The notes beneath the pieces are model-generated. The model did not search any database and was not told where the DNA came from. It was given only the letters and a program-made list of their open reading frames with translations. A DNA stretch of 64,000 bases from Roseibium album (lineage in GTDB: Bacteria; Pseudomonadota; Alphaproteobacteria; Rhizobiales; Stappiaceae), in assembly GCA_001404055.1 (NCBI GenBank), contig CXTY01000016.1:124001-188000 (forward strand), given 5' to 3'. Positions 56,330 through 64,000 of the stretch are shown one piece after another (the stretch's first letter is position 1; each line of letters opens with the position of its first letter). Position numbers and translations under genes: made by a program.

Positions 56330-56433
56330 TCCTGCCATTCCCTGCTGTGTTGCACTACCATCAAATTGGGACCGACAGTCGTATTTAGCAAGCCTTGCTG
56401 TCTGTGTTCACCGAGTGATGCGGACGGAATAAA

Positions 56434-57075
56434 TTATGAGGTAGCAGTCACATGAGCGGTTCGCGGTTGACGCCGTAACTGCAGATATGCCTCAACCAAA
56501 AGCGCATTCGGCACCCAGCAGGCCCAGCTGATGATCGGATAGGCAACCTGAAATTCAGCCCCCATCGCCATTGAGGTCCCCAAATAGACCCGCAGGGTTA
56601 CCGCTGCAAAGGTTAAGGCTGCCGAGCGCAACATCCAGTTCCGGTGCCGGTCAATTTGTCGTTTGATTGCAAAATAGAACGCTCCAAGTGTTGTCCAGAG
56701 CCAGATCACGGCTAAAGTCGCAAAACCGACACTTGCGAAAGCACCCGCGGTTGAATGAAACGCCAGTTGAAGTCCCGCAATTCCCGAAATGACAATTGCC
56801 GTCACATAGATACGACCCATCCAGCGATGAATTGATGGACGACGTCTTCGCAATCCGGACATGAATTGAAACGGCATTAATAGAAGGGCAATCGGCGCAA
56901 CCGCAATATGGCCATAAAGCGCAAGGCTGTTTCCAGGTAGATTATGCGCAATAAAGTCCATGGTTGCGTTCACCCCCAACGGAATGAACCTGTAGGACAC
57001 CACTGCCACCAGAACGGAAGCCAAAGCGGCACTCCAGAATGCAAGACTGCCTGCAAGCCCCAAAACACGTCCCAT
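56434..57075 (-). CDS. DUF2306-type integral membrane protein
   Basis: 213 residues with six hydrophobic segments. HIAVAPIALLLMPFQFMSGLR and RPSIHRWMGRIYV are the DUF2306 hallmark, with conserved His. GAGGAGG lies 7 bases before ATG 57075. Function unknown; it may be a quinol- or heme-associated membrane protein, which the His would allow but not prove. Under the divergent TetR repressor. Confidence 0.82.
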   Translation of the reverse strand: MGRVLGLAGSLAFWSAALASVLVAVVSYRFIPLGVNATMDFIAHNLPGNSLALYGHIAVAPIALLLMPFQFMSGLRRRRPSIHRWMGRIYVTAIVISGIAGLQLAFHSTAGAFASVGFATLAVIWLWTTLGAFYFAIKRQIDRHRNWMLRSAALTFAAVTLRVYLGTSMAMGAEFQVAYPIISWACWVPNALLVEAYLQLRRQPRTAHVTATS

Positions 57076-57091
57076 AACCGAACCTCCTCAA

Positions 57092-57132
57092 CTTGACACT
57101 GTCAAGATAGGAACTAACTTGACAGTGTCAAG
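57092..57132. promoter_or_regulatory. Two palindromic TetR operators over the DUF2306 promoter
   Basis: CTTGACACTGTCAAG (57092-57106) and CTTGACAGTGTCAAG (57118-57132) are near-perfect palindromes 26 bases apart. On the minus strand the second contributes the -35 TTGACA and the 16-base-spaced TATCTT serves as -10, so repressor binding would block the DUF2306 promoter. Confidence 0.85.
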
Positions 57133-57153
57133 ATAATCATCGAAGAAGATTTC

Positions 57154-57765
57154 ATGACAGAAGTGCTTCCTCCGCGCCGCAAACGAGACGGTACATTGAA
57201 AACGTCGTTGATCGACGCGGGCGTAGATCTTCTTCGCAAGCGGGGGGCTGATGGCCTGTCCTTGCGCGAGTGCGCGGCCATGGCGGGCGTATCCCACGCA
57301 GCACCGGGTTATCACTTCAAGAACATCATGGGTCTCTCGACCGCCATTGCAGCACGAGGTTACAAGCTCTTCAGCGAAGCGATGACAACCCGCTTGGACA
57401 ACGCTGGACCGTCAGACGCTGACCGCCTCGCAGCCATCTGCCATGGCTACATGGACTATGCTTCGAGCCATCCAGAACTCTTTTTGTTCATTTTTTCCGG
57501 TCAGAAATTCAACGAGGCCGATGACGAGTTTCGTCTCTATTCCGCAAAAGCCTATTCCATACTTCGCGAAACATGCGCGCCACTGGTGCCAGAAAATACG
57601 CCGTGCGAAGAAATCGAGGTTCTGGTTTGGTCGCTCGTCCACGGCTATGCTCAGCTATCAATGACGCGCAAGAAGGACAATCCACAGCTAAACAGAACTT
57701 GGCCTGCATTCGACTCTCTACTCAAGCACCTGAACAGGGCTCTTTTCGCAGCGTCTGCAAACTAA
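57154..57765 (+). CDS. TetR-family repressor
   Basis: 203 residues. Helix-turn-helix LSLRECAAMAGVSHAAPGYHFKN (residues about 36-58) in a form typical of TetR/AcrR regulators with AAPGYHF, then a helical domain with the TetR_C motif region (MDYASSHPELFLFIFSG). Divergent from DUF2306, with two palindromic operators in the 78-base gap, so it very likely represses that gene and itself. Inducer unknown. Confidence 0.9.
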   Translation: MTEVLPPRRKRDGTLKTSLIDAGVDLLRKRGADGLSLRECAAMAGVSHAAPGYHFKNIMGLSTAIAARGYKLFSEAMTTRLDNAGPSDADRLAAICHGYMDYASSHPELFLFIFSGQKFNEADDEFRLYSAKAYSILRETCAPLVPENTPCEEIEVLVWSLVHGYAQLSMTRKKDNPQLNRTWPAFDSLLKHLNRALFAASAN

Positions 57766-57790
57766 AAAGTGTCCTTGCAGAAGTGCGCAT

Positions 57791-58225
57791 TCAAAGCAAG
57801 CAGAGTTCAGTGAGGTCACGGCGCATCGCGTCAGGCATCGCCGTTTTCCCGGCGGACAACCTTACATCTGCGGGCGCATCATCCACCTTGAGGTAACGCC
57901 ATCCCTGGAACGGGCGTTTGGGCTGATATCTCGTCAATATCAGACGTGGTTCCATAACAAGATCACAGCGTTTGATACCTGCATCATCCGTAAACGGACG
58001 TATGTCGAGCAGATGTTGCCGCGCCTGAATTTTGCCCTTGATTACCCAGTATAGAGAGCCGCCGTCGAGCAATTCATCTTTGCGCGTCGGAACCATGCGT
58101 GTCGTATGGGTTGTTTCTTCCGGGAGACCAGCGTTTCTTGCCTGTTCAACACGAAAGTCTATCCATGCCTGCAAGGACTCTGCGCTATCGGCGCCAACGC
58201 ATAATTTCAACAGATGCAAGGTCAT
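57791..58225 (-). CDS. DUF1489 family protein
   Basis: 144 residues, a widespread alphaproteobacterial family without known function. Typical stretches: LHLLKLCVGADSAESLQAW, TRMVPTRKDELLDGGSLYWVIKG (cited in part), DIRPFTDDAGIKRCDLVM and RPFQGWRYLK. No signal peptide or metal motif. Convergent with the TetR gene. Confidence 0.85.
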   Translation of the reverse strand: MTLHLLKLCVGADSAESLQAWIDFRVEQARNAGLPEETTHTTRMVPTRKDELLDGGSLYWVIKGKIQARQHLLDIRPFTDDAGIKRCDLVMEPRLILTRYQPKRPFQGWRYLKVDDAPADVRLSAGKTAMPDAMRRDLTELCLL

Positions 58226-58346
58226 TCTTCTGACCTAGCAGGCCTGAAGACTGGGTCAAGCACAAGTCAGGAAACGGCAGTGGATTTTGCACAGACCGGG
58301 ACAGTTTGGTCTTGCGCCGATGTGCCTAAGGAGGTTCTCTCAGCCA

Positions 58347-59231
58347 ATGGACGTATTTGTTACTGGTGGAACCGGCACGATTGGTTCCGCAATCATCACG
58401 AGACTTGTTCTAAGTGGATCAAGTGTCATTGGCCTGGCACGGTCGGATGCAGCTTCAGACAAGCTGAGGGCATTGGGGGCCAGTGCTTATCCAGGTGATT
58501 TGCTCAACCCGGAAAGCTGGGTGGAAAGAGCGGCATCCTGCGATGCCGTCATTCATACCGGAGCAACGTTCTCTGACGACATGGGCCGCGTTGACCGGCA
58601 AAGCATGCTGGCATTGAAACACGCTGCCCGGCACAGAAAACAAACCCTGAAGGTCGTCTATACCGGTGGCATCTGGTTGTACGCGTCTTCTCAAAACGAC
58701 ACGGCAATTACCGAAAAGACGCCTTTTGCGCCACTGCCGGCATTTCGTTTCATGACTGAGACAATCCGTACCCTTTCTCACGGAACGGATCTCAACCTTG
58801 TTGTTGTCCACCCTTCCCTGGTGTGTAGCAGAAATGCCGGCCCGATTGCTGAAATGACCAAGGCACTCAAATCCGGAGTTCCTTTCCAGACACGCGCGAC
58901 ACCCGATACCAGGTGGCCGTTGGTGGAGAGCGACGACCTTGCCGCGCTTTATGTTCTGGCACTTAAGCAGTCGCGATTTCGCATGTCGATGATTGGCAGC
59001 GGCATATCGGGAATTTCGGTCGGCAACCTTGCCTCGCACATTTCTGCGCGGCACGGGCTTCCCCTTGAGATTGTCACGCAGCCAGCGCCTGCCGATACAG
59101 ATCCGGATAAAGATTGGAGCGCAGGATATGCCTTGTCTCAGACCGTTGATTCCACTCATGCGCGACGAACAACCAGCTGGTCACCGGAACACTCTGTTAT
59201 TGAGGACTTCATTGTTGCCCTTTCAAAATAA
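58347..59231 (+). CDS. NAD-dependent epimerase/dehydratase-family protein
   Basis: 294 residues from ATG 58347, where the Rossmann fold begins (MDVFVTGGTGTIGSAI); the longer frame adds 20 unrelated residues. AAGGAGG sits about 13 bases upstream. Extended-SDR features: VIHTGATFSDD, VVYTGGIWLYASS, RWPLVESDDLAALYVLAL. The YxxxK catalytic pair is not obvious: the usual position has YASSQNDT. Substrate unknown. Confidence 0.82.
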   Translation: MDVFVTGGTGTIGSAIITRLVLSGSSVIGLARSDAASDKLRALGASAYPGDLLNPESWVERAASCDAVIHTGATFSDDMGRVDRQSMLALKHAARHRKQTLKVVYTGGIWLYASSQNDTAITEKTPFAPLPAFRFMTETIRTLSHGTDLNLVVVHPSLVCSRNAGPIAEMTKALKSGVPFQTRATPDTRWPLVESDDLAALYVLALKQSRFRMSMIGSGISGISVGNLASHISARHGLPLEIVTQPAPADTDPDKDWSAGYALSQTVDSTHARRTTSWSPEHSVIEDFIVALSK

Positions 59232-59345
59232 CAGTCCAAATCACAATGCTTTCAATCGCGGCATGAAAATCAGAGCAGTTCCACAAAGACTTTCTAAATC
59301 TGTCTTGGGGTATGGTTGAGCAATTGATCCAACCTGGGTGGCGTT

Positions 59346-59861
59346 GTGACCAGAATACTTGTGACTTTTTATGCGTTGCTCCTGTTGGCAACTCCGGCTC
59401 AGGCCAACGATCTTCCAGTCGGAAAATTCAAGGTCCTCAACACGGCCGGATTTGTTCAGGAGCATGGTATCCGAAAACCGCTTGAGAGAGATTCCAAAAC
59501 CGGAATGGCCGAGATCGTACACGAGCAAGACAATTCGCTGATCATTACGATCGGAGGAACGGATATTCAGCTATTTCCAATGGAAAACGGTCTGGCTGCG
59601 CTTGAGTGGAACGCCTCTGACACCGCGCTCTTGCATGGCATCGACATAGAAGCGTTGAACAACGAGACAAGGCGGAATGAGATACCCGCCTGGGGAGCTG
59701 AACTACCCTGGCAGGATATGGGCAAAGTACAGCTTGCGTTGCTTCCGTTGGGAGAAACTGCCTATACCGGTTTTCTGATCAGCCATCCGAAGGACAAAAC
59801 AGTTGTTCGGCAAATGGAATTCAGGCAGGTGTTTGGACCAGCCAACCGGCCCCGTCGTTAA
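59346..59861 (+). CDS. Secreted protein of unknown function
   Basis: 171 residues with a GTG start at 59346 and a clear signal peptide ending TPAQA. The mature part is small and globular, without cysteines or a known motif. It is followed by a terminator, which supports it being a real single-gene unit. Confidence 0.62.
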   Translation: MTRILVTFYALLLLATPAQANDLPVGKFKVLNTAGFVQEHGIRKPLERDSKTGMAEIVHEQDNSLIITIGGTDIQLFPMENGLAALEWNASDTALLHGIDIEALNNETRRNEIPAWGAELPWQDMGKVQLALLPLGETAYTGFLISHPKDKTVVRQMEFRQVFGPANRPRR

Positions 59862-59898
59862 AAACAAAAACTTCAGACGCAAAGTTCTGCCTAAAACG

Positions 59899-59934
59899 CA
59901 AAAAAAGACGCAGCCTCACGCTGCGCCTTTTTTT
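59899..59934. terminator. Bidirectional terminator
   Basis: CGCAGC and GCTGCG pair around CTCAC, with an A-run on the left and seven T on the right. It serves the plus-strand secreted protein and lies 21 bases beyond the stop of the small minus-strand gene. Confidence 0.88.
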
Positions 59935-59954
59935 AATGAAAACGCTCGCTGTCG

Positions 59955-60089
59955 TTATTTGACAACGGCGACCGCTTGTTGTGCGCTCTCTACGTCATTG
60001 AACAGTAGAACCATGGTCAATGCTCCACCGACAGCAGCAACTGTCCAAAGAGTCACGCTCCAACAAGATTTCTGCACGTTTTCGTCCAT
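59955..60089 (-). CDS. Small membrane protein (44 residues)
   Basis: ATG 60089 follows AGGGA by 5 bases. The frame gives a short hydrophilic start (MDENVQKSCWS), one transmembrane helix (VTLWTVAAVGGALTMVLLF) and a short tail. It ends just before a good terminator in the right orientation, which favours a real gene. No family recognised. Confidence 0.5.
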   Translation of the reverse strand: MDENVQKSCWSVTLWTVAAVGGALTMVLLFNDVESAQQAVAVVK

Positions 60090-60346
60090 AAAATCCCTAC
60101 ACTTTGTTATCGCGCCGGTCCCCTGCGACCTCAAATATGGCGCCATTGAGGCGTGGAGGTAAACGATCCCTTACCCTTTCGCAAGCGCAAAAATGGTGCA
60201 ACAGACCCCACATTTTTGCAGACCTCAAATCCTGCCAATGTTTCAAATGGTTAAGGTTATTTACACAGGCGTTAGAGACGTATGGAAAACTCTGCTAAGA
60301 CAAGAGAAGACCGGATTCGAAAACAGCAACACAAGAGAAATTTGCA

Positions 60347-61102
60347 ATGCACGCACTGTCACATTTGGATCTTGCCGCAGCCGCATGGTTTCTCATTGCC
60401 TGGTTTGGCTTCAACATTCTGATTGATGTCAGCCCACTCAGGAAAAAAACGCTCTCCTGTGCAATGGACGAGTATCGTCGCAGCTGGATGAGATCCATGT
60501 GTTGCCGTGAAGTCCGGATTATGGACACGTCGATCATGTCCGGCCTTCAACAAGGCACGGCTTTTTTTGCATCAACGGCTTTGCTGGCAATCGGGGGCTG
60601 TTTTGCGCTTCTTGATGCGACCGAACGTATGGCCCAGGTCGCTGGTGACCTTTCCATTCCAGTCGCGGATAACCAAGCGCTATGGGAAATCAAAGTCCTC
60701 AGTCTGATGCTGATCTTTGCCTATGGTTTTTTCAAATTCGGCTGGGCCTATCGGCTCTTCAACTATGCGAGCATCATCATGGGGGCTGTTCCTGAAAAAC
60801 GGCAGGCCTCGGACGACGACATCAGAAAGATGGCGGCTCAAGCCGGCGAACTGAATGTCCTCGCCGGCCGTCACTTCAACCGCGGCCAGCGCGCTTTCTT
60901 TTTCGCAATCGGATTTCTAGGCTGGTTTGCCGGGCCATACGTCTTCGCCGTCGCAACACTGGCAGTCCTGCTCGTACTCATCCGGCGTCAGTTTGCCTCG
61001 CGCGCGCGAAGCGCTGTCATATCAGGGCAATATCCGATTTTGGATTCACCGGACAAATCAGGCGAATATACAGACACTGGCTCATCGAATCCCTTCACCT
61101 GA
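60347..61102 (+). CDS. DUF599 family membrane protein
   Basis: 251 residues, four or five hydrophobic segments. DUF599 hallmarks: AWFGFNILIDV at the start, FFASTALLAIGGCFALLDA, FAYGFFKFGWAYRLFNYASI and LAGRHFNRGQRAFFFAIGFLGWF. Function unknown; the N-terminal two-helix part carries conserved charged residues. Its last 115 bases overlap, on the other strand, the 3' end of the adenylate cyclase gene. Confidence 0.87.
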   Translation: MHALSHLDLAAAAWFLIAWFGFNILIDVSPLRKKTLSCAMDEYRRSWMRSMCCREVRIMDTSIMSGLQQGTAFFASTALLAIGGCFALLDATERMAQVAGDLSIPVADNQALWEIKVLSLMLIFAYGFFKFGWAYRLFNYASIIMGAVPEKRQASDDDIRKMAAQAGELNVLAGRHFNRGQRAFFFAIGFLGWFAGPYVFAVATLAVLLVLIRRQFASRARSAVISGQYPILDSPDKSGEYTDTGSSNPFT

Positions 61103-62235
61103 TAGCGACCGAACAGACCCGAACGGCACCCCATGATGTCCGCGAGGGCATCGGAGACCAACAGCTGACGCTCAAGATCTTTTGCCAGTTCCGCGATACG
61201 GGAGGCCAGGTTGACAACAGGACCAACGACAGTGAAATCCAAACGCGTTTCACTACCAACGTTGCCGTAGAACACGTCGCCAGCGTGCAAAGCGATACCA
61301 ACGCTCATATCCGGTGTCATTTCACAACAGTTCGACGTGTTGATGGCTTCAATGCGTCGAAGGGTATCGCGCGAGGCAAGCAATCCGCGCATCGCAGCAT
61401 CACGAGCCTCTTCTTCCGTCTCATACGGGAAGATCGCCATAACCTCATCACCAATGAATTTCAGAACTTCTCCACCATGCGCTTCAACCGCAGCCGTCAT
61501 CGCACTGAAATACTTGTTCAGGAAGACAATGATCTTGTCTGCTGGAAGGGTATTTGACAGGCGTGTGAATCCGCGAATATCAGCAAAACTGACCACTGCC
61601 TTTATCCACTCGCCCTCTCCGCGCCGCGTCGCACCGTCAAGCACCTTGTGACCTGCGCGACGACCAACATATGTGTCCAGAACGGTTTCCGCCGTCCTGC
61701 GGAGCGTCTTCAACTCACAAACCAGAGCCAGTGGTCTGATCAGCGATTCAAAAACGCTCAAATGCGAACCACTGAACCCACCAGGTGCTTTGGTGGCAAA
61801 AGTCGCAACTTTCACTGATCCGTCAGAAAACGGCATCGGTATCGCAATGTAGTCGGTGTACTCTTCTGCGCGAAGATCCGACACAATCGGAAATTCGTCG
61901 TCAACGTCTTCCTGTATTGCAATTTTCACTCGAACCGACTTACGAGTCGCGTGAACCCTTTTGATCGGGCTGCTCTCGTAATCTGCACCGTCACTGTCGT
62001 CGGAACGATAAAGTCTCAGTTCGCTCGTTCCATCGCTTTGCCAGATCGCCGCTTCTGCGCGCACATTGGGATGCACAACCCAGATGCCCGTCGTCACCCT
62101 GTCGACGGGTACATTGCCGGCGAGCAACCTTCTGCCCATTTCAGCTACAATTTCCTGAGTGCCGTTCAGATGAGATGCATCGCTGTAAAGCCACTGCACA
62201 ACGTCTGCCGCAACAAGCGGTGCTTCGAGGACCAT
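60988..62235 (-). CDS. Class III adenylate cyclase with N-terminal sensor region
   Basis: 415 residues from ATG 62235 (MVLEAPLVAADVVQWLY), with AAAGGA 9 bases upstream. Frames extending further would overlap the ydcF-like gene and are rejected. Residues 1-185 form a GAF-like or other sensor part; the catalytic domain follows (about 215-400). FADIRGF (Asp 219) and GDEVMAIF (Asp 263) supply both metal-binding aspartates; Lys 259 in EVLKFIGDE and a later Asp in RLDFTVVG match the adenine-selecting pair, and VNLASR the transition-state Asn/Arg, so ATP is the expected substrate. It converges with DUF599 with a 115-base overlap. Confidence 0.9.
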   Translation of the reverse strand: MVLEAPLVAADVVQWLYSDASHLNGTQEIVAEMGRRLLAGNVPVDRVTTGIWVVHPNVRAEAAIWQSDGTSELRLYRSDDSDGADYESSPIKRVHATRKSVRVKIAIQEDVDDEFPIVSDLRAEEYTDYIAIPMPFSDGSVKVATFATKAPGGFSGSHLSVFESLIRPLALVCELKTLRRTAETVLDTYVGRRAGHKVLDGATRRGEGEWIKAVVSFADIRGFTRLSNTLPADKIIVFLNKYFSAMTAAVEAHGGEVLKFIGDEVMAIFPYETEEEARDAAMRGLLASRDTLRRIEAINTSNCCEMTPDMSVGIALHAGDVFYGNVGSETRLDFTVVGPVVNLASRIAELAKDLERQLLVSDALADIMGCRSGLFGRYQVKGFDEPVSVYSPDLSGESKIGYCPDMTALRAREAN

Positions 62236-62341
62236 CTGCCCACGTCCTTTCAAATCCCTGAGACGATCATTATATGGTGCGCCGCCACAATCTGTAAAAG
62301 AGGCGGCATTCGAAAACTTGGGATAATAAAAAAGTGATTTT

Positions 62342-63145
62342 TTAATTTTCAGGGCCAGGAAAGAATTCAGTGCTACGACCACTAAGCCGGTAAGCAACCA
62401 ACCCAATCCACTCCTTGAACGCCACGTCGAATCGTCGAAGCCCCTTGGATATTCCCGAAAATCCGAGTGTTTTATCCTCGGCTCCACGCGTTCGAAAGTC
62501 GACCGGATAGGCCGTAATTCCTGTCCACCCAGCTGCTTCGAATACACCCATGGATCTCGGCATGTGGTAGGCGGATGTAACAAGCAGCCACTTTTGACCA
62601 GGCACCGGCTTTACGAGTTTTTTTGTCAAAACCGCGTTTTCCCAGGTGTTTCGAGATGCATCCTCCAAAATGATCCGGTTCGGGGATATGCCGAAGTCTT
62701 CGAAAAGCCTTGCGGCACCTTCAGCTTCCGTTGCCTGGGCAGAGACGACAACGCCTTTGCCTCCGGTGTGTATTATGTCAGCGTCAGGGAGTTGCTCGGC
62801 GAGACGCGCTGCTATCGTGATCCGCTCTCCTGAAGTCGTCAGTGCCGTATCGCCTCGTCCACCGGTCACAATGGTGTCCACCGCGCCACCTAGAACAATT
62901 ATACCGTCATAGCCACTGACTTTTTCCGGCCTCGGATACCGCTCTTCAAGCGGGAGAATGATCCAGTTTGCGGCTGGCGACAGCCCGCAAACTGTCACCC
63001 CCAAACATCCTAGCCATGCAAGACGAATACCGGTCTTGCTACCCCTTTTGAAGGTGCACAGAAGCAGGCCAACAAAAACCACCCCAATCAGAAAATTTGA
63101 AGGCTGAATGAAAAAATAGCCTAGCTTCGCAACATAAAAAAACAT
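62342..63145 (-). CDS. YdcF/ElyC-family (DUF218) envelope protein
   Basis: 267 residues. Two hydrophobic segments at the N terminus (about 15-32 and 43-60) anchor a periplasmic or cytoplasmic DUF218 domain: IIVLGGAVDT, HTGGKGVVVSAQATEAEGAARLFED (cited in part) and LLVTSAYHMPRSMGVFEAAGW, with SAYHMPR near-invariant. E. coli ElyC affects peptidoglycan and envelope integrity; the role here is inferred. The start has a weak ribosome-binding site. Confidence 0.85.
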   Translation of the reverse strand: MFFYVAKLGYFFIQPSNFLIGVVFVGLLLCTFKRGSKTGIRLAWLGCLGVTVCGLSPAANWIILPLEERYPRPEKVSGYDGIIVLGGAVDTIVTGGRGDTALTTSGERITIAARLAEQLPDADIIHTGGKGVVVSAQATEAEGAARLFEDFGISPNRIILEDASRNTWENAVLTKKLVKPVPGQKWLLVTSAYHMPRSMGVFEAAGWTGITAYPVDFRTRGAEDKTLGFSGISKGLRRFDVAFKEWIGLVAYRLSGRSTEFFPGPEN

Positions 63146-63643
63146 TGTTCAAACTCATCACGTGGAGAACCAGTTGGAATTGAACCTTAGAACCTGCCAA
63201 TTTCAAGGCTGATGGCACACACACGTAAATTGAGAAGAGAACTCGGGCTGAAAATTGCTTTTCAAACTCCGACCTAGTGCAGACTTTTGTATATCAATGA
63301 CAAGAACGCTGACGCTCAGAAACCTAAATGTCTCTTCAGAAACGAATGAGTTTGGTTTTTATATATTTTTCAAAGATTTAAAAGAAAACACCTCAATAGC
63401 TTGCAAAATTCAATGCGACGAAAATCCGTAACAAATCTGTTATGCAGATGACACAATCTACGGACATTTTGCATTCATAGGATCTGCGCAGCTTGTTCAG
63501 AGAGTCGTGAAAATGGCTTTTGTTTTGCCTAAATTACTGTCGATTTTTGCAAAGGCAAAATTCGTGATCAGGGTCACAGGGATAGTTCTCGAATTGCGGC
63601 AAGCTTGCGCTACGAGTTCAAGAGCACAATCAAGGGTAGCCAG
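63146..63643. other. Gene-free stretch before the globin-like gene
   Basis: About 500 bases with no supported gene. It contains an inverted repeat TTTTGC-AAAG-GCAAAA (63545-63560) about 85 bases before the globin-like start, a possible operator. The region 63330-63440 is AT-rich. Confidence 0.4.
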
Positions 63644-64000
63644 ATGACACTCTACTTGAAACTTGGCGGGCGAAAGGCAATCTTGCGCGCAATGCCGTCT
63701 CTAAAGGCACGACTTGAACAGGATTCCTGCTTCAATCTGGAGAGTTTCCGCCAAGAGTTCGAGCGCTCCGACGATTTGACCGAATTCCTGATTTTCCTCT
63801 CAGGAGGAGCTCCGTTCTATGATGGCAAACCGGTCAGCGAGCTGTTGTCGCCGGTGTGCACCTGCGCCGATATCTACGAACGGTTTGTGGATCATCTTGT
63901 TGCGGTATTTTTCACGGGCTCTCGAGCTGCAAGCGATGAACAGGAACTGCGTGCATTGATGAAAAAACTGCGCCCGCAAGTTCTCAACCCCAAACCGATC
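63644..64000 (+). CDS. Truncated-haemoglobin-like protein, 5' part only
   Basis: 119 codons, open to the right edge; AAGGG precedes ATG 63644. MTLYLKLGGRKAILRAMPSL resembles the start of group I/II truncated globins (LYERLGG), and CADIYERFVDHLVAVF resembles the later helix pair. The position where the haem-binding His is expected (family pattern AHxGLxIxxxxF) appears to be Leu in SELLSPVCTCADIYERF. So haem binding in the usual way is doubtful. The rest of the protein, possibly a further domain, is outside the window. Confidence 0.6.
   Translation, partial: MTLYLKLGGRKAILRAMPSLKARLEQDSCFNLESFRQEFERSDDLTEFLIFLSGGAPFYDGKPVSELLSPVCTCADIYERFVDHLVAVFFTGSRAASDEQELRALMKKLRPQVLNPKPI

Noticed and set aside
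62236..62583. 116-codon N-terminal extension of the adenylate cyclase
   Set aside because: It would overlap the ydcF-like gene by 240 bases, and a good Shine-Dalgarno precedes ATG 62235.

Overview
The window looks like ordinary chromosome of an alphaproteobacterium, most likely a marine Rhizobiales/Stappiaceae-type organism (Roseibium/Labrenzia-like). This is inferred from the RNase E with a split S1 domain, the accB-accC-aat-NDUFA12 order, a B12-dependent ribonucleotide reductase of about 1,226 residues, DUF1489 and DUF599 proteins, phasin and ClpS-ClpA. No rRNA, tRNA, CRISPR array, prophage or complete insertion sequence was seen. Both edges cut a gene: a minus-strand exported protein (probably the cell-wall amidase usually found next to rne) and a plus-strand globin-like protein.

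Layout. 1-12 kb is housekeeping: rne, an aminotransferase, a BepA-like M48 protease with TPRs, a DsbA-like thioredoxin-fold protein, accB-accC-aat, NDUFA12 and a lone response regulator. 12-18 kb holds nrdJ, with a NrdR-type box upstream, and a three-PAS GGDEF protein. 18-23 kb is gene-poor and partly decayed: a MYG1-type DHH-like protein, a secreted unknown, a 5'-truncated sulfatase and a GFA-family protein. 23.5-30.7 kb is a catabolic operon: TRAP transporter (dctP, dctQ, dctM), a 53-residue membrane protein, an IlvD/Edd sugar-acid dehydratase, an RraA-fold protein and a ketoglutarate-semialdehyde-type dehydrogenase. Together these read as uptake of a sugar acid and its non-phosphorylative conversion to 2-oxoglutarate, with the RraA-fold protein filling the step that has no other candidate.

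30.8-36 kb holds a Na/Pi cotransporter, a GNAT, SelO and, most unusually, a small HExxH zinc-peptidase-like gene followed by a secreted protein whose mature N terminus would be Cys-x-Cys in a TIMP/netrin-like setting. 36-41 kb is a TetR-controlled operon of PspA-like, YiaA-like and a fused LplT-acyltransferase-acyl-ACP synthetase, which suggests a membrane repair unit. 41-50 kb holds a PLP decarboxylase with a divergent ArsR, HIT, GST, AzlCD, a formyltransferase-fold protein, an SDR with altered catalytic residues, and ClpS-ClpA. 50-64 kb holds a phasin with a double operator at its promoter, a D,D-carboxypeptidase with SPOR domain, DnaJ, MFS and VWA proteins, a TetR/DUF2306 pair with two palindromic operators, DUF1489, an epimerase-type protein, DUF599, an adenylate cyclase and a YdcF-type protein.

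Starts were often moved downstream of the longest reading frame where a Shine-Dalgarno, a signal peptide or family length argued for it; each case is explained. All family calls come from reading motifs by eye, without database searches.
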